NCBI GenBank assembly: GCA_018257865.1
Contig: JAEUBA010000011.1
Coordinates: 372,001 to 436,000, forward strand
Length of the DNA: 64,000 bases
Source of the DNA: Stereocaulon alpinum
Lineage: Eukaryota > Ascomycota > Lecanoromycetes > Lecanorales > Stereocaulaceae
Direction of reading: 5' to 3'
How positions within the stretch are numbered: position 1 is the stretch's first letter; each line of letters starts with the position of its first letter. The translations under genes and the position numbers were made by a program. This document shows, one piece after another, positions 46,704-58,196 of the stretch. The notes under the pieces were generated by a model. The model saw only the letters and a program-made list of their open reading frames with translations. It searched no databases and was not told the origin of the DNA.

Positions 46704-47826
46704 ATGTCACGACCTAAGCGCTCAGACAGCGGCCGTGCGCGCCGCGAACAAGTTGACCTCGAGCATGAAGACGAGACAAGATTTCAAACGGATCGACGCT
46801 ATCGGGACAGAGTGATTGCAGAGATCAACGACCGATTCGGGTTTTCTTCTTCAGATCCTGACCCGGACCGCCGACGTAAGTCCCTATCGTATCTTTAGCA
46901 CCTTTATGAGACTCTGACAGCTATGCAGCCTTAGACGAGACATACTTCGGCCTCAGAGACCGATATCATGGGGAACTCTCGCACCCCCGCCCTCGTGGAT
47001 CCATGCATAATCCTCGGTCCATGGAGAGTCTTCTTCATATTCTTCGTCGTGATACCCACATCTGTGAGTATTGTCTTAATATTAGATGACTGAACATCAT
47101 TTGACGTCTTTCTAGCCCCACGAGAGGAAGAGATTATGATGGCTGGTTATCGCCGTGCCCATATCGATTACCTTAATTTTCATCGTCTTTTTCTTGACGG
47201 TGAGTATCTCCTTGATAAGGCAAGGACTTATGGTTGTTTTTCAAGCTAATGGTCACAAACCAGAAAATGACGAAGAAATAGATGAACAAGACTCCAGTTC
47301 TATCCGCTCTGCGTACACTCGTTGCGGCTCGGTGACATCTGACCGCTCTGATAACGGATCGACTCGAAGCTTCTATCGTGGGTACTCTCGACCAACCTCT
47401 GTATACTCTAAACGCTCTACGAGTGGTTCCACTAGTGGCTCTCCACATAGGCACTATCGTCGAGAATCAGGGCATTCCGACGAGAAATCTGCTGAGTCGC
47501 GTCCCGGATCTCCGAGCTCTGCTCGAAGCATTCTTAGATTCAGCAGCAGAGATGTCTCGCCTGATCCGTTAGTAGAAAGCAGCGCTCGAGGCTCACGCCG
47601 TCCCACTCCTGCCCACAGCCACCCACAAGGCTCCACAACTTCTATCAGCCATCGAGGACGCGGCCGCACCACAGAGAGATCGGGCCAAACTTCTTTCAAG
47701 TCTCCGACGAAGTCTCCATCCGTGAAGGAGGCAGAGGATACAATAAAAATGCTCAAGGGCTTCATCAGGAATGCCAAATCCAAGGCACTTGAAGAGCCCA
47801 GCTGTCGTTATTCTAGTCTGGATTAG
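46704..47826 (+). CDS. Ser/Arg-rich low-complexity protein, paralogue B
   Basis: Exons 46704-46875, 46929-47063, 47116-47199 and 47264-47826 encode 317 residues, with every intron in phase 1 as in the 45070 gene. N-terminus MSRPKRSDSGRARREQ, then a helical RRYRDRVIAEINDRFGFSSS, then LDETYFGLRDRYHGEL (compare LDQSFFYHLDARGRP in the paralogue). Next come a folded-looking PREEEIMMAGYRRAHIDYLN and a long disordered half rich in Ser, Arg, Gly and Pro (SYTR-, SRPTSVYSKRSTSGS-like). Near the C-terminus is a short helix, KEAEDTIKMLKGFIRNAKSK. The Ser/Arg-rich tail recalls splicing-factor RS regions and other phosphorylated disordered tails, but there is no RNA-binding domain. Function unknown. Confidence 0.8.
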
Positions 47827-48500
47827 AGGCAACGATCGGCCAACGGGATTTCGGCAGGGCTTAGTAAACATTTCTCTTTTCTGAGATTCTTTTAAAGGTT
47901 AGATGGAGACATCTTTGCAGGCGAACATTATGCGGAGTGCTTCAAGTGTGCGTTACTATACACTCTCCTTACTTAAGTACGTGCATGCAGATAGCTTCAT
48001 TAATGTTATGTCTAGATAGACTATGCGAATAGAAATCTCTAATGTTCTATGATCATTTATCATGTTTTTCTTATTCTAACGAGTACGAGGATTCCGAGTA
48101 AGCTGGTTCGAACAGAGCACCGCTTACGATCCTCTAGCATCACAGGATCTGACTCTAAAAAAGTAAATACATTAAGAGCCATATATCATGTCACCCTGAT
48201 TCGCTGTACGTCTATACGGCTGATCTGAGCAATGTGAAATAATCGACAACTGAGCTTTGCAGCTCTTTCATCCCTTGTTCCTCCGTTGTTCACATGACAT
48301 TAGTCGAATTATACAAGCTCGGAGTCTTTGGTCATGCGCAGCCTCTCAGTGGCAAAAAGCCGAGATGGATTTGTATATGCCATGTACCGCTGTCGGGGTC
48401 GTTCTTCGGTATTCTTCCAAACGGCTGCTGAAAGAGTATTCACGCGCTCCTCAACCAGTAAATCGCCGAGATGTTTCGGTCGCCATCTCGGTGCACTGCT
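47827..48500. other. Intergenic
   Basis: The 3' side of the 46704 gene and upstream region of the 48670 gene. An overlapping long frame beginning at 48257 runs through promoter and gene in the wrong frame and is not coding. Confidence 0.35.
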
Positions 48501-48530
48501 CGGCCACATCGTTCGATCTTACCTATATAA
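48501..48530 (+). promoter_or_regulatory. Promoter block CGGCC..GTTCG..TATATAA
   Basis: CGGCC (48501-48505), GTTCG (48511-48515) and TATATAA (48524-48530) lie 146 bp before the ATG of the next gene. Order and spacing match the block before the 45070 gene (44901-44933). Confidence 0.45.
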
Positions 48531-48669
48531 TTCGATTTCCCTTCCCTCCCCATCGTTCATACCTATATCCACCACACTCCATCAACAAATTTCTTCTCAC
48601 ATCGAAAGAAACTCAAACATCGAACAACAATCTCCAACCTCAAAACAACGACAAACACCAAACACAACC

Positions 48670-49131
48670 ATGTCCCACTACTACCGCACCTACAGGCAAC
48701 CCGCCCGCACTAACCAAGGTCGCAACAGACAACAACAGCACCCACAGTACTCTAACTCATACCCCGCCGAATATGCCGACTGCTACCAAAACCGTCGATA
48801 CCAGTCTATCGATATGCGAAACCCAGGTTTCGTTCTCGGCGATCTCGACGCACCCGATAGCGATGAAGAGGGCGCTATGCTGGCTGAGCGGCAGCGTGAA
48901 CGGCAGCAGCGAGAACGGCAACAACGAGAGCACAATGATCGGAGAAATGAGAGACCTCGTGATGGGCATGGCTCGGATGGGCGCCAAAGTCGTGGCGGAC
49001 GTTATGATGATCGTAGCTCTCGCTATCCTCCTCGTCCATCTGCTCGTGATGATTCTCGCGATAGCCATGCGCAGGGACGTAATAGAGATAATGGATGGTC
49101 GGGTGAGAAAGAGTTCTGGCGGAGGAGTTGA
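48670..49131 (+). CDS. Small Arg/Gln-rich disordered protein (153 aa)
   Basis: Single exon. The ATG follows a long CA-rich leader (CATCAAC, AACAACAA). The N-terminus MSHYYRTYRQPAR is Tyr/Gln-rich, then DMRNPGFVLGDLDAPDSDEEG is an acidic patch. RQRERQQRERQQREHNDRRN is a highly charged helix, and the end is RG/DR-rich (GRQSRGGRYDDRSSRYPP) with a final WRRS. No known domain. Its location next to the two MSR-type paralogues, its similar style and the shared promoter block suggest it belongs to the same lineage-specific group, but there is no clear sequence homology. Confidence 0.65.
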   Translation: MSHYYRTYRQPARTNQGRNRQQQHPQYSNSYPAEYADCYQNRRYQSIDMRNPGFVLGDLDAPDSDEEGAMLAERQRERQQRERQQREHNDRRNERPRDGHGSDGRQSRGGRYDDRSSRYPPRPSARDDSRDSHAQGRNRDNGWSGEKEFWRRS

Positions 49132-51368
49132 AGATGGGAGGTATGGGAGTAGGGAGACGGAGCGATTGATATTTGAAGAGCGGCTTGCGGACTCTCGACT
49201 TATGATATTAGGATAGCAAGTCAAATAGACTTCTCCTGACATACATCATTTCGATTCTCATACCATGTGTAGTTCTGATGGGACCCTCTGATTTCAAGTC
49301 TGCTCAATTTAGCTGTAATCGAGACGTGGTCCGTCTCTTTCAATAACTTCTCGGAGGTGACAGATGTTGTATCTTTCCAAGTGTGTCTTTTGTTTGCGAT
49401 ACATTGCCAAGCTGGTGCATGAAGCGAGATCATTGTTTTCAGTACTTTGCACGTCAAAGGCCTGTCGACGCTCCCTTCCGTACGCATGAGTATATCGCTT
49501 TCATTCTTGCTTCCACTTGAATGACATGGTAGTCCAGCATAACGGTTGCAGCTGTGGTCTCTCCACCTTCAATCATATGTCCCACGTCTCCGGCAATAAT
49601 CAACCCAGGGGCGGAGAAACAACCCCCAAAGAAGAAAATGTATACGAGGGAGGAGAGAGTAAGTTTCTCGGGATCCTATTGCCTTCATCCATCCGAGATA
49701 CTAGTCAAGCCTTACAGGGGGATCTCCGAGCCCCTCATGACAACCGTACCAGTTCTCAAACATCAGATCTAGCGGCACGTGGGGTATCCTAAGGCATGGA
49801 GGCAAATTCTGTGTACTCCGATGTCTTTGTCCTACCAAGGTTGATTGTAAACGTAGACAAGGTAGGCGTTGATGGTGTTACGTGAGACACTTTGAAGAAG
49901 TTGCGCGGAAGGGTAGATAGAGGCAACAGTATTATAAGAGCGGACCCAATGTAATTGCTTTTGGCTCCACATTGTCTATCTTAAAGTATCAGTAAAGGAG
50001 CTACACACAGAAGAGTCGTTTCTGTCTCATGTTGTGCGAGCGAGCCTTAGTGTCCATTCTACATAACCAGTGACTACAAAGATAGATGGCGGCAACAGAA
50101 TTGTGGGGAACAGTGATGACAAATGTAGGTCTGAGAGCTCCACACCTTTGTCTCCGCATGGCAGCGATAAGGTCAAGGATTGATCTACGCCTTGATCTAT
50201 GATAGAACATCATGTAAGTCTTACTTGAAACGTGGTTCACAAGCCTTGATAGCGAGGTTCCACTTGCGGTAGGGTCTTCCCTCCTACGTGCGAAAGAATC
50301 ATCCACTTCAATTTTTCAAGGTTCAGGGTACGAGATCCAGATCGATACCAGGATTTTCTAGTCCGCGACTTGTCCATTCGATATTCGTCACCTCAGCGGC
50401 TTAGCGGACAATCTTTCCAGCTGTTTCGCTTTATGCCTAGCAACATCGGAAAGCTGCAAGTCAACCCATCAGGCAATGTGGTCCTTGGGTTGTTTATACG
50501 ATCATTGTCTCAGGTCTATAACAACTGCTGCTGGAACTTTCGGTACTGTGATGCCGTCGGGATCGTCCGGCCAAAAACATACTATGTCTCGAGGCTCACT
50601 TCGCAAGGCAATGCGTTCATAGCTCCTCTTCAGCCAATACTTCTCATCGCCTCCATGTTGAAACCTGTTTTGTCCGAGATCATTCCAGAGTCTCAATCTT
50701 CCGGTGCCATCCATCCTGGCGGGCAACGGGCACTCACCGTTTGGGCGACTTTATCGTCTTGGTTCGCCAACTTTTCCATGCTCCTAGACCCTCGCTTGTA
50801 TGAATCCTATCACAAGTCTGTGCTTGATTGGCTCTGGGAGACGTTACATAGAAATACGAGTTGCAATGTCTCACATCTTTCATGTCCGTCGACAGATCTG
50901 TTCTTGCCTCCCAAGATTGTGCTCAAGGCCTCGGGATAGACATTTCTCGTTATTCGCCTCCTCCCCAATACTATCTTGCTTATAAAAGGCATCTCCTGCT
51001 CTTCAATGGAATCCTATATGCTCGACATACTCCGGACACTCAATTGAAACCAAACTTGATCTCTTGCACACGCAGCCAGCCATACACTGCCACTTCCTTT
51101 GAGAGTTACTTGGAGTGTCATAGCTCATACTCGGCTACACATCAAGCTCCAATCGTTCAAGCACGCATTCATTTTTGCATTGACAGTAGAGGCAAGTGCA
51201 AAGCATCCAACCATTCTACAGAGATGAAATTTCCATCAACGAAACAAGATCATTAGCACTGTGGCAGATTTCATGCAGACCTTCCCATTCCAAAAGTTGC
51301 AGTATGCTGACAATGCATTATCGAGTAGTCTCTAAGACGTTGTACCACTCAGACCATCGAGTAGCATC
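49132..51368. other. Gene-poor, nothing convincing
   Basis: The longest plus frame, 50370-50939 (189 codons), has no family signature and an improbable composition. No splice model joins other pieces. Confidence 0.35.
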
Positions 51369-51683
51369 ATGGTAGGATTCCATGTGGACCAAAATGAATG
51401 GGTCCGGAATTGGCTGCGCGACAGTGGATCGTGTAACGCAACTGCTCTGGTCGGGCGCTTCGACGAGATCATGGACTTTGTACGGGTAATAAACCTGTGG
51501 GATAAAGATAAGATCCAGGAAAAAAGCCGCGAGGCACATACGAAACTTATTGGCCACCATGGAGGCATAGCATTCAAGATCCTGGAGGATTTGGATGATC
51601 ACTACCACGTTCCGAAGGGGAGAAGATGTATTAGAGTCAATATGAGTCAGTACTACGTTGCTATCATAGCACTGAGATACTGA
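51369..51683 (+). CDS. Possible small gene or relic (104 aa)
   Basis: The frame starts at an ATG and reads like real protein: FHVDQNEWVRNWLRDSG, GRFDEIMDFVRVINLWDKDK, GGIAFKILEDLDDHYHVPKG. After the stop the same frame goes on with EYEYAPSEYRNHPEVWAEIK to 51778, which suggests a once longer gene with a new stop, or an unseen intron. Not recognised. The 196-codon frame on the minus strand over the same span looks less protein-like. Confidence 0.35.
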   Translation: MVGFHVDQNEWVRNWLRDSGSCNATALVGRFDEIMDFVRVINLWDKDKIQEKSREAHTKLIGHHGGIAFKILEDLDDHYHVPKGRRCIRVNMSQYYVAIIALRY

Positions 51684-53799
51684 GATCGCGCAGAATATGA
51701 ATACGCCCCCTCGGAATATCGGAATCATCCTGAAGTTTGGGCTGAGATCAAGGCTTCGGAGAGAGGATCTACATAGAACGGCTCTGATGCCAACGGAGGG
51801 AGCAATGGCAATAGCCATTGAGCCGGGGGGCGCAGAAGAAGCGTGGAGGGTACATTTGCGAGTGAGATGGAAAGGGCGACATGAAGCTTGTGAGGGAACT
51901 TCTTTCATGCGAATCTTGTCTTAGACACTCATTAAGCATGCGAAATTGATTCACCTTATTGCTTTGTGGGTATAGACCTGGCTTGAATTTTCAGCTTGAT
52001 CTCAATGAAAGCTGTCATGATTTGAAATCAAACAATGGTGCGCGCCCATTCTTGCAGTCTTTGTAAACCGAGTGTCGATCATCTCTACGAATCAGCATGA
52101 ATAGGTAATGAGTCCACCTGAACACTCAAGCAAGGTTGCATCGAGGAAGGGACGATCTTTCAGGATTGCGCAGCTTCCTCCTCGCTGACTAAGGCATGAC
52201 CAGGACAAGGAATGTATGCGTTGACGTATGATATGGATATAGGGAGTGTCCAGATCCAATTGATCATAGCTATTGATGTATGCATCAAACATTATCAAAG
52301 CCCGTGTACTAAATACTGTGATATTCATGCGTCAAAAGAAAAGAAAGTTGGCCTTGACCAAGACTCTGGATGCCGGTCCTTCAAAGATTAAGTGCTCTTA
52401 GGTGGGATCGATCGTCTCTAGTTTCTCTTCCCAGTTTCTTGAACACGACATGTTTTGCTTCATATTAGACTAATATCAGTACATTGTGACTCCAGCGTTC
52501 GTAACATTTCTTTTTGGGTGTGAGTTTGCTAGTACGAATACCTATCATCGGCGCTGACGAGGATTTGGGAGCTTCTTAGGACCAGCTAGGGAATCTAAGA
52601 TATCCTTGTATGAAGTTCTGCGGTACTTTTTGCATCAAACGCCCGCTGTCGTTTTGTTCTCAGGCTGTCCGGTAGTATGGAAGCCGCAAACTTCGTGGAG
52701 AATACTCGTTGACCCTGTAGGAGTCAGTTGATCTCGCCCATGTGCTTTGTGCCAAAGATGCAGGTTTTGGGGGACCTAGCACGTGGGCAGCGATTGAGCC
52801 TGCTCAGTGCTCTACTTCTGGCAAAGACTCGCCCCCAGCAACGCCTGAAAGATATGTGGTGATGCCGTGGCAATACAAAACGTTCTACAGCATATAGAGC
52901 GTCCAAGAGAACATCAACATGTTGAGGAAAGCCAAGCCAGCGTTCAGCCAAATCTCTAGACACTCTGTAAGGGAGGCCATATCGATCACGACTAAATGTG
53001 TGTTGAGGACCATGGTGATGAATAACACCTCCTATGATCTGGCTGTGTTGAAGGAGGTGTGAAGACGAGAAACCATGGGATCAGCGTATGCAGGTGATAT
53101 GATTTTAGAGAGAAAAGTGTGGGAGGTGAAGACATTTGTTGATAAGTCAAGTAGACTTACTGTAAGACGTTTCAGTGTCGTTGTGTTACTCGATGCATAT
53201 TCAAAGCAAATGAGGTGTGTTAGAACGAAAGATACTCCATCTGCTCGGTATCTCCCAAAGCTTATATCATGGGCTTGCTTCTCGAGCATTCCGTCTTCAT
53301 TGAAAATCCATCCAGACCACAATCCTAGACTCACAGCTCCTTCACTATCTTCGATGCATCTTGCACTAGCGTCTGGAGTTTTGGTGTTTGATAGGTGACA
53401 CAGAAAATGTCGGTTCGCGTTCCATGGAAGTCAGATTGGCCATGTTGGCCCAGAGAAGACATGTTGTGCCAAGGTATCTGGGACGACGTTGAGTATGCTA
53501 AAACAAGTCGAGTCTGACACTGACGCTATCACTTGCACGCTGCAACTACATACCATAATTCTCGACGAGCCTCATAACGACAGAGGGGAAGCTTAAACTG
53601 CATCGGCTTTATGACTATTGCTTGAGTGATGGTGGTTCAGCTATTGATCATGGCGGCCAAATCAGTGAGATCTTGATTGGCTCCGTCGAAGCCACCCGCA
53701 GAGCCTCAATTCTCTGCCCCTCTTTTCAGCCTCACCACGCCTATTTCCAGCATGTATTCGTTCTCTTCCTTACCAATCCACGACGGATAGACTATCATC
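51684..53799. other. Gene-poor 2.1 kb
   Basis: On the minus strand 52963-52724 a frame with DVLLDALYAVERFVLP is mildly protein-like but has no family. Otherwise nothing. The last 100 bp are the CT-rich leader of the next gene. Confidence 0.35.
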
Positions 53800-56207
53800 A
53801 TGGATCCAATCACAATCGGCGCTACCGTTGCGTCTCTTGTCACAACATGCACGAAAGCTGGAATGACATGCAATACTCTTATCGGAAAGTACAAGAGTGC
53901 CCCACAGACATTGGCTTCAATTCAGACAGAATGTACCACCATCAAAGCTGCGTTATCGTACGTCTATTGGCTCATCAATCGAGATACCGAGCTGCTGTCG
54001 ACACAGCTGTGTGCACAAGGACCTCTTGCAGAAACCTTAGACGTAGCACTTACAGGCTGCACCATGACGTTCTCATTACTTGACTCCGAACTCCAGAGAT
54101 TGTACGACCGAGGGGATGATGGACACAGTTATGGAAAGAGAGAAAAGTTGAGATACGTGTGGGACGAGGGTCTTGCAACGACCATCCTTGCAAATATGAG
54201 AGGATTACAGGGCGCCGTGACGCTAGTCTTGACTGCCCTTCAAACGTAAAGTCACCTGATCAATTCCATATGATTAATCTGACCCCAAATAGAAGCTCAC
54301 TTGTTGCTCTAAATGCAACGCTGGCATCGCAGAGACCCATAGTTGAGCAAGTCAGGCGTGATACGCTATCTATCTGCCAGAGTCACAGCAACGTATCCCA
54401 GCTATTCCGGAGCAAGGCCGAAAGTGATATATACAGTATCTTTAGTTCGACTATAGGAGATGAGGAATTCTCTTTCGACGAAGAGATCGTTAATTCTCAA
54501 GCTTACCGACGGGTCATGAAGCACTGGACCTCTAAAGATAAGACCACTCAAGGCGACTATAAGCAGCCTCGAACCCACATATTGGACGAGCCTCTTATCG
54601 ATCTAAGCTGGCCATCGTTAGCTGGTGATTCGGATCCTACCAAATATAGACTCAACTCGATGAGTCACTGGTTTGGAGCATTTGAAGGACTCCCACAGCC
54701 TCTGGAGCCAACTCCATCTTCAGCCACTCAAGCGAGTCCAGACACAAAGGTTGATGGTGGCGCATTAAGAGGTGTTGAAACTCAAAATGGCGAGAAGCAA
54801 TTTTGCAGCCCTGCCTTTTCCCCAAAGAAAGCTGATCACCCAGAGACGACAAAACTTGCCGCTCAAGACAGAGCTACTCCCAAAGATGGACCTTCGGTGA
54901 ACAATGGGGATAAGGATTGCTCCCCGCTCAAGGGGAGTCACCTCGAGGCTATACCACAGTCTAATGACCCCCATGCTACTCGGAACATGCCCATATCGAA
55001 GACTTTCCAGTCAGAAGCACCGTACAGTCTAACCAAAAACGATCCCGGCAATTCAAGGAAAATGGAAAGTGTAACGAGCCCTATAGTTTCGTCGCCTAGC
55101 CGCCAGGCCGGTAGTAATAGCGACGACGAAGGCTTCGGAGCGCTTGCAAAAGAACCCCAATTGATCACACCAGTACACGAGCGTCTCAGCATAGCCGAAA
55201 ATGGCAAGCCATTCAACCACGATGGCTACATCGTAGGCCATATCAAGGGGAGCGATTGGAAAGGCGATGAATCGGACGGCTTCGTAGGCAAGTTGATCGA
55301 CCAGAACGGAGCTATCCTAGACGAAGATGGCCATACGAAAGGCGACGCCAGTCGTCTGTCTACAAATACCCCCGGGCGAGAGGTGAAAGGAGCCGGCAAC
55401 CAGTCACCACATGTGTCACGCAGGCCACCTGTCCACCACTTCCCTGAATCTGAATTTGGACCTGCAGCCGCGAATCCGTTGATCGCCAAGGTCGAGGATG
55501 CAATCTCCCGCTTGCTTGTAGATGATCTCCCTACGACGTCAGTAGATGTTCCACGGTTGCATTCAAAAAGACCAAGTAGAGAACCCAACAAGGATAAGAA
55601 ATACCGAATTAATGATACAAGAGTTGAGGGACTGCCTCAAGAGGCCGAGCCTTCACATGATTGGGGCTCTGCCTCAAATAGTCTCAGACACGGCATCCGT
55701 CCTGGTTTGGACGCCGATAAGAAGAGCTCACAACCTTCACAACGAAGCCGCAGGCGCAGGCGCAGATTTGATGGCCAAGGCTTCAGTGTTGCCAACAGGA
55801 ACGCGAAGGACGTCTTCGCTAAGCATGATGTTGCGCCGATGCCTATGGACAGCGACTGTTTTCCCTCGGAAATGACGAGATGTTCGATCCTCACGGAGCT
55901 GGACGAAGAGCCCGAGTCAAGTCGACATAATGCAAAGTCTTCGAATGCCGAGACGGGCCTGGTGAAGGTCGATCCTCCCCGCAATAGTCCCAGTGGAACG
56001 TCCCACAATACATTGGACTCAATAGGAAGTCACATTCGCGGCCTGATCTTGCCGGAGCTGAAGGAAATCAAGCAGGGGCAACATAGTCGTCGAAGGTTTG
56101 AAACAGTTGATGCGGGCCCTAAGGCTTCTTACTTAAACAAAGCACCAGAGAGACGAAAGAGAGCTCCCGTGACGCGAAAGTTCTTACTCAGTCAAGGCAC
56201 CAGCTAG
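53800..56207 (+). CDS. Protein with fungal STAND N-terminal domain (Helo-like/PigL_N type) and disordered tail
   Basis: Exons 53800-54245 and 54293-56207 encode 786 residues, with a 47-nt intron. The N-terminus MDPITIGATVASLVTTCTKA, with KYKSAPQTLASIQTECTTIK, is the helical domain that usually precedes NACHT/NB-ARC in fungal STAND proteins. Here no P-loop follows. Residues about 150-440 and 500-786 are low complexity. Around 450-500 NGKPFNHDGYIVGHIKG and LIDQNGAILDEDGHTKGD resemble DUF3659-type Asp/Gly-turn repeats known from fungal LEA-like proteins (tentative). A basic SRRRRRRF run (about 633) could be a nuclear signal. After the TAG, the +1 frame stays open for 88 codons (56173-56438), with VHYIEKWKESRKKLSSKLV; this may be the original C-terminus lost by a one-base indel or reached by another splice. 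Role unknown; membrane or cell-death signalling is family inference. Confidence 0.8.
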
Positions 56208-57509
56208 ACGAGATAGATCTCCCGTTCCGCCTCCAGGACGCGGGTCCAATAATACCCTCGTACATTATATTGAGAAGTGGAAGGAGAGTAGGAAGAAACT
56301 GTCATCGAAGCTTGTATCCGAAGATGTTACTGCTGAAGGTGTAGCTGATGGTGGTCTTACAGTTAAAGCTTTGAAACGCCATGATCTAGAGCACACCGAA
56401 CGCCCGTCCAAGGTTGACAGAAAGGACCTCCCTCGATGAAGAAGTATCAAAGCCCACGTCGGAGTTTTCAGCCTTTCTCAGAGTACTGAAAAACCTTTTG
56501 AGAACTAGAACGTTGCTCGAATGGCAACGCAAAGCGATCATTATTCGTGACGCGGACTAGACCCTGAATTCTCTAAGAACAGGACAGAGAGCCAGAACAA
56601 GTCAATGACGAGTCCGGGTTCGCAAAGAAAGACCGATTTGGCCTTGGTAAACAATGCTGCTCGGCTTCTCTGAAAGGGACTATGTAGAAGAGTAGGCTTC
56701 GAAACGCCACGGTAGTCTCCAGTACTTGCTAATCAGGGACGCTGCCCGGGGTCCTGAATCTATGTCATTCGGCATCTTCTCGCGATTGACGTTGTGTACC
56801 AAGATGGAAGCTTCGTGGTCTTTGTGGTTGAGACATGTTGATTTGGTTGAGGGGAGAGAAGAAGAGAGGGAGACAGGCGTTATCTGAGTCTGGCCCCATA
56901 TTGACGACCGCAGCATTAAAGCAGATATGCATAGCAGAGTAAACTAGAACTGGCACTACGGTCCTGTATAGTCTGTGTTCTCATTTAATCATGTCAAGCC
57001 AAAAGTACCGTTGTTATAGTCTCCCTCACACAAACTCGGGCTCTGAACGCGTCGTTGTGCAGTAAACAGAACGAGCTACTCACTATGACAGGCGCAACTA
57101 CAACTGAAGCGGAGCACACTTACATACCATTACTGATACATCTTGTATAAGCTTATCCGTTATCAATATGCCCTCTACGTCTTGATGGAAGGTCACGGTG
57201 AAGCATCTTGGCGTATTGAGCCAGCTATTCTCACGCACTAAAAAGACGTATGATCTAGCTTCTCGAGGCTGATAAAATGGGAAGATCCTTCAAAATCATC
57301 ATTCGGTCTACGTCAACCAGCTAAACACAGATACCATATACTTGACCACATTACTAGCTACCTACGTATTCCGCCGGCTAAATCAATTCTTACGATGGCT
57401 TCCCTTCTGCAAGCCTCGCAACCCAAGCAACCTTCCAGGCACAGAACCATTTGAATTCACCATCTACAAAACCTCAACGTTCTCCCTTAATCCAAGCTAA
57501 TCTTCTCAT
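56208..57509. other. Intergenic; possible lost C-terminus at its start
   Basis: 56208-56438 carries the open +1-frame extension described with the preceding gene. The remainder, to the convergent minus-strand gene, shows nothing. Confidence 0.4.
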
Positions 57510-58196
57510 CTAGCGCCTAGAACCCAGTCCACGCGAACGATCTTGTGCAGATGACGGTACCCTGCTCGAACGACGTTGCTGCCCCGCGTCATACTCCGTA
57601 TGCCGAGAGCTTACCGAACCACGACGCGACGAGGGAATTGACTTTGAATTCTTCCGGGATGATACATTTCCCGCATGAGATCCGCTGACAGATGGCCCAC
57701 GAAGAAGTCTACGCACCGGACGTCGAGATGGCGATGTGTGTTGGTCTGGCTCTTCGACAGAGTATCCTTCAACGACGGTCTTGTCGTCTTCAAAGCCCTT
57801 TGACTCATAGTCATAGTCACGATTCGACTGGTCCTGCGAGTCACCATCGTTCCCACGGTGGAAATAACGGTGACGGTGATCCTCTCCAAGCTCGCGATCG
57901 GACGTGTGATGGTATATAATCCCTTTCTTGTGTTCTTGCTCGTTCTCGAAACTTCTTGTATCCACGAAGCGCCTCTCCGCTACCTTCGAAAGTCTATGCG
58001 CCATCGCTTGTCGTTGATGACTTCGCTCGCGTTCAGATTTCTCGGGGTCCGAACGTCGCGTTTCCTTGCGTTCATTGCGGACCTGACGCAACTCCTCCGG
58101 GATACGACGTAAGCCAAACAGCCCACGACTCTGGCACTCACCGTCACCAGACTTCGGTTTGACTAGAGGCCCTTGAGCGCCGAAGCCGGGAACCAT
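57510..58196 (-). CDS. Basic, disordered protein (228 aa), unknown
   Basis: Single exon from ATG at 58196. Rich in Arg, Ser, Glu, Asp and His: KSERERSHQRQAMAHRL, an acidic FEDDKTVVEGYSVEEPDQH, then PSRRPVRRLLRGPSVSGS and SSRRGSVSSRHTEYD. The RRxS-type sites would suit basophilic kinases. No domain recognised. Codon choice and length support a real gene, but no homology signal can be quoted. Same disordered style as the 43-49 kb genes, without detectable shared sequence. Confidence 0.6.
   Translation of the reverse strand: MVPGFGAQGPLVKPKSGDGECQSRGLFGLRRIPEELRQVRNERKETRRSDPEKSERERSHQRQAMAHRLSKVAERRFVDTRSFENEQEHKKGIIYHHTSDRELGEDHRHRYFHRGNDGDSQDQSNRDYDYESKGFEDDKTVVEGYSVEEPDQHTSPSRRPVRRLLRGPSVSGSHAGNVSSRKNSKSIPSSRRGSVSSRHTEYDAGQQRRSSRVPSSAQDRSRGLGSRR

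Noticed and set aside
48095..48140. tRNA-like GGTTCGAA string
   Set aside because: No acceptor, D or anticodon stem can be paired around it; no tRNA was found in the window.
48257..49216. 319-codon plus frame
   Set aside because: Overlaps the 48670 gene in another frame and runs through its TATA box and leader; the 153-codon frame has the better leader and composition.
51318..51908. 196-codon minus frame
   Set aside because: Less protein-like than the plus-strand frame over the same bases and no family signature.
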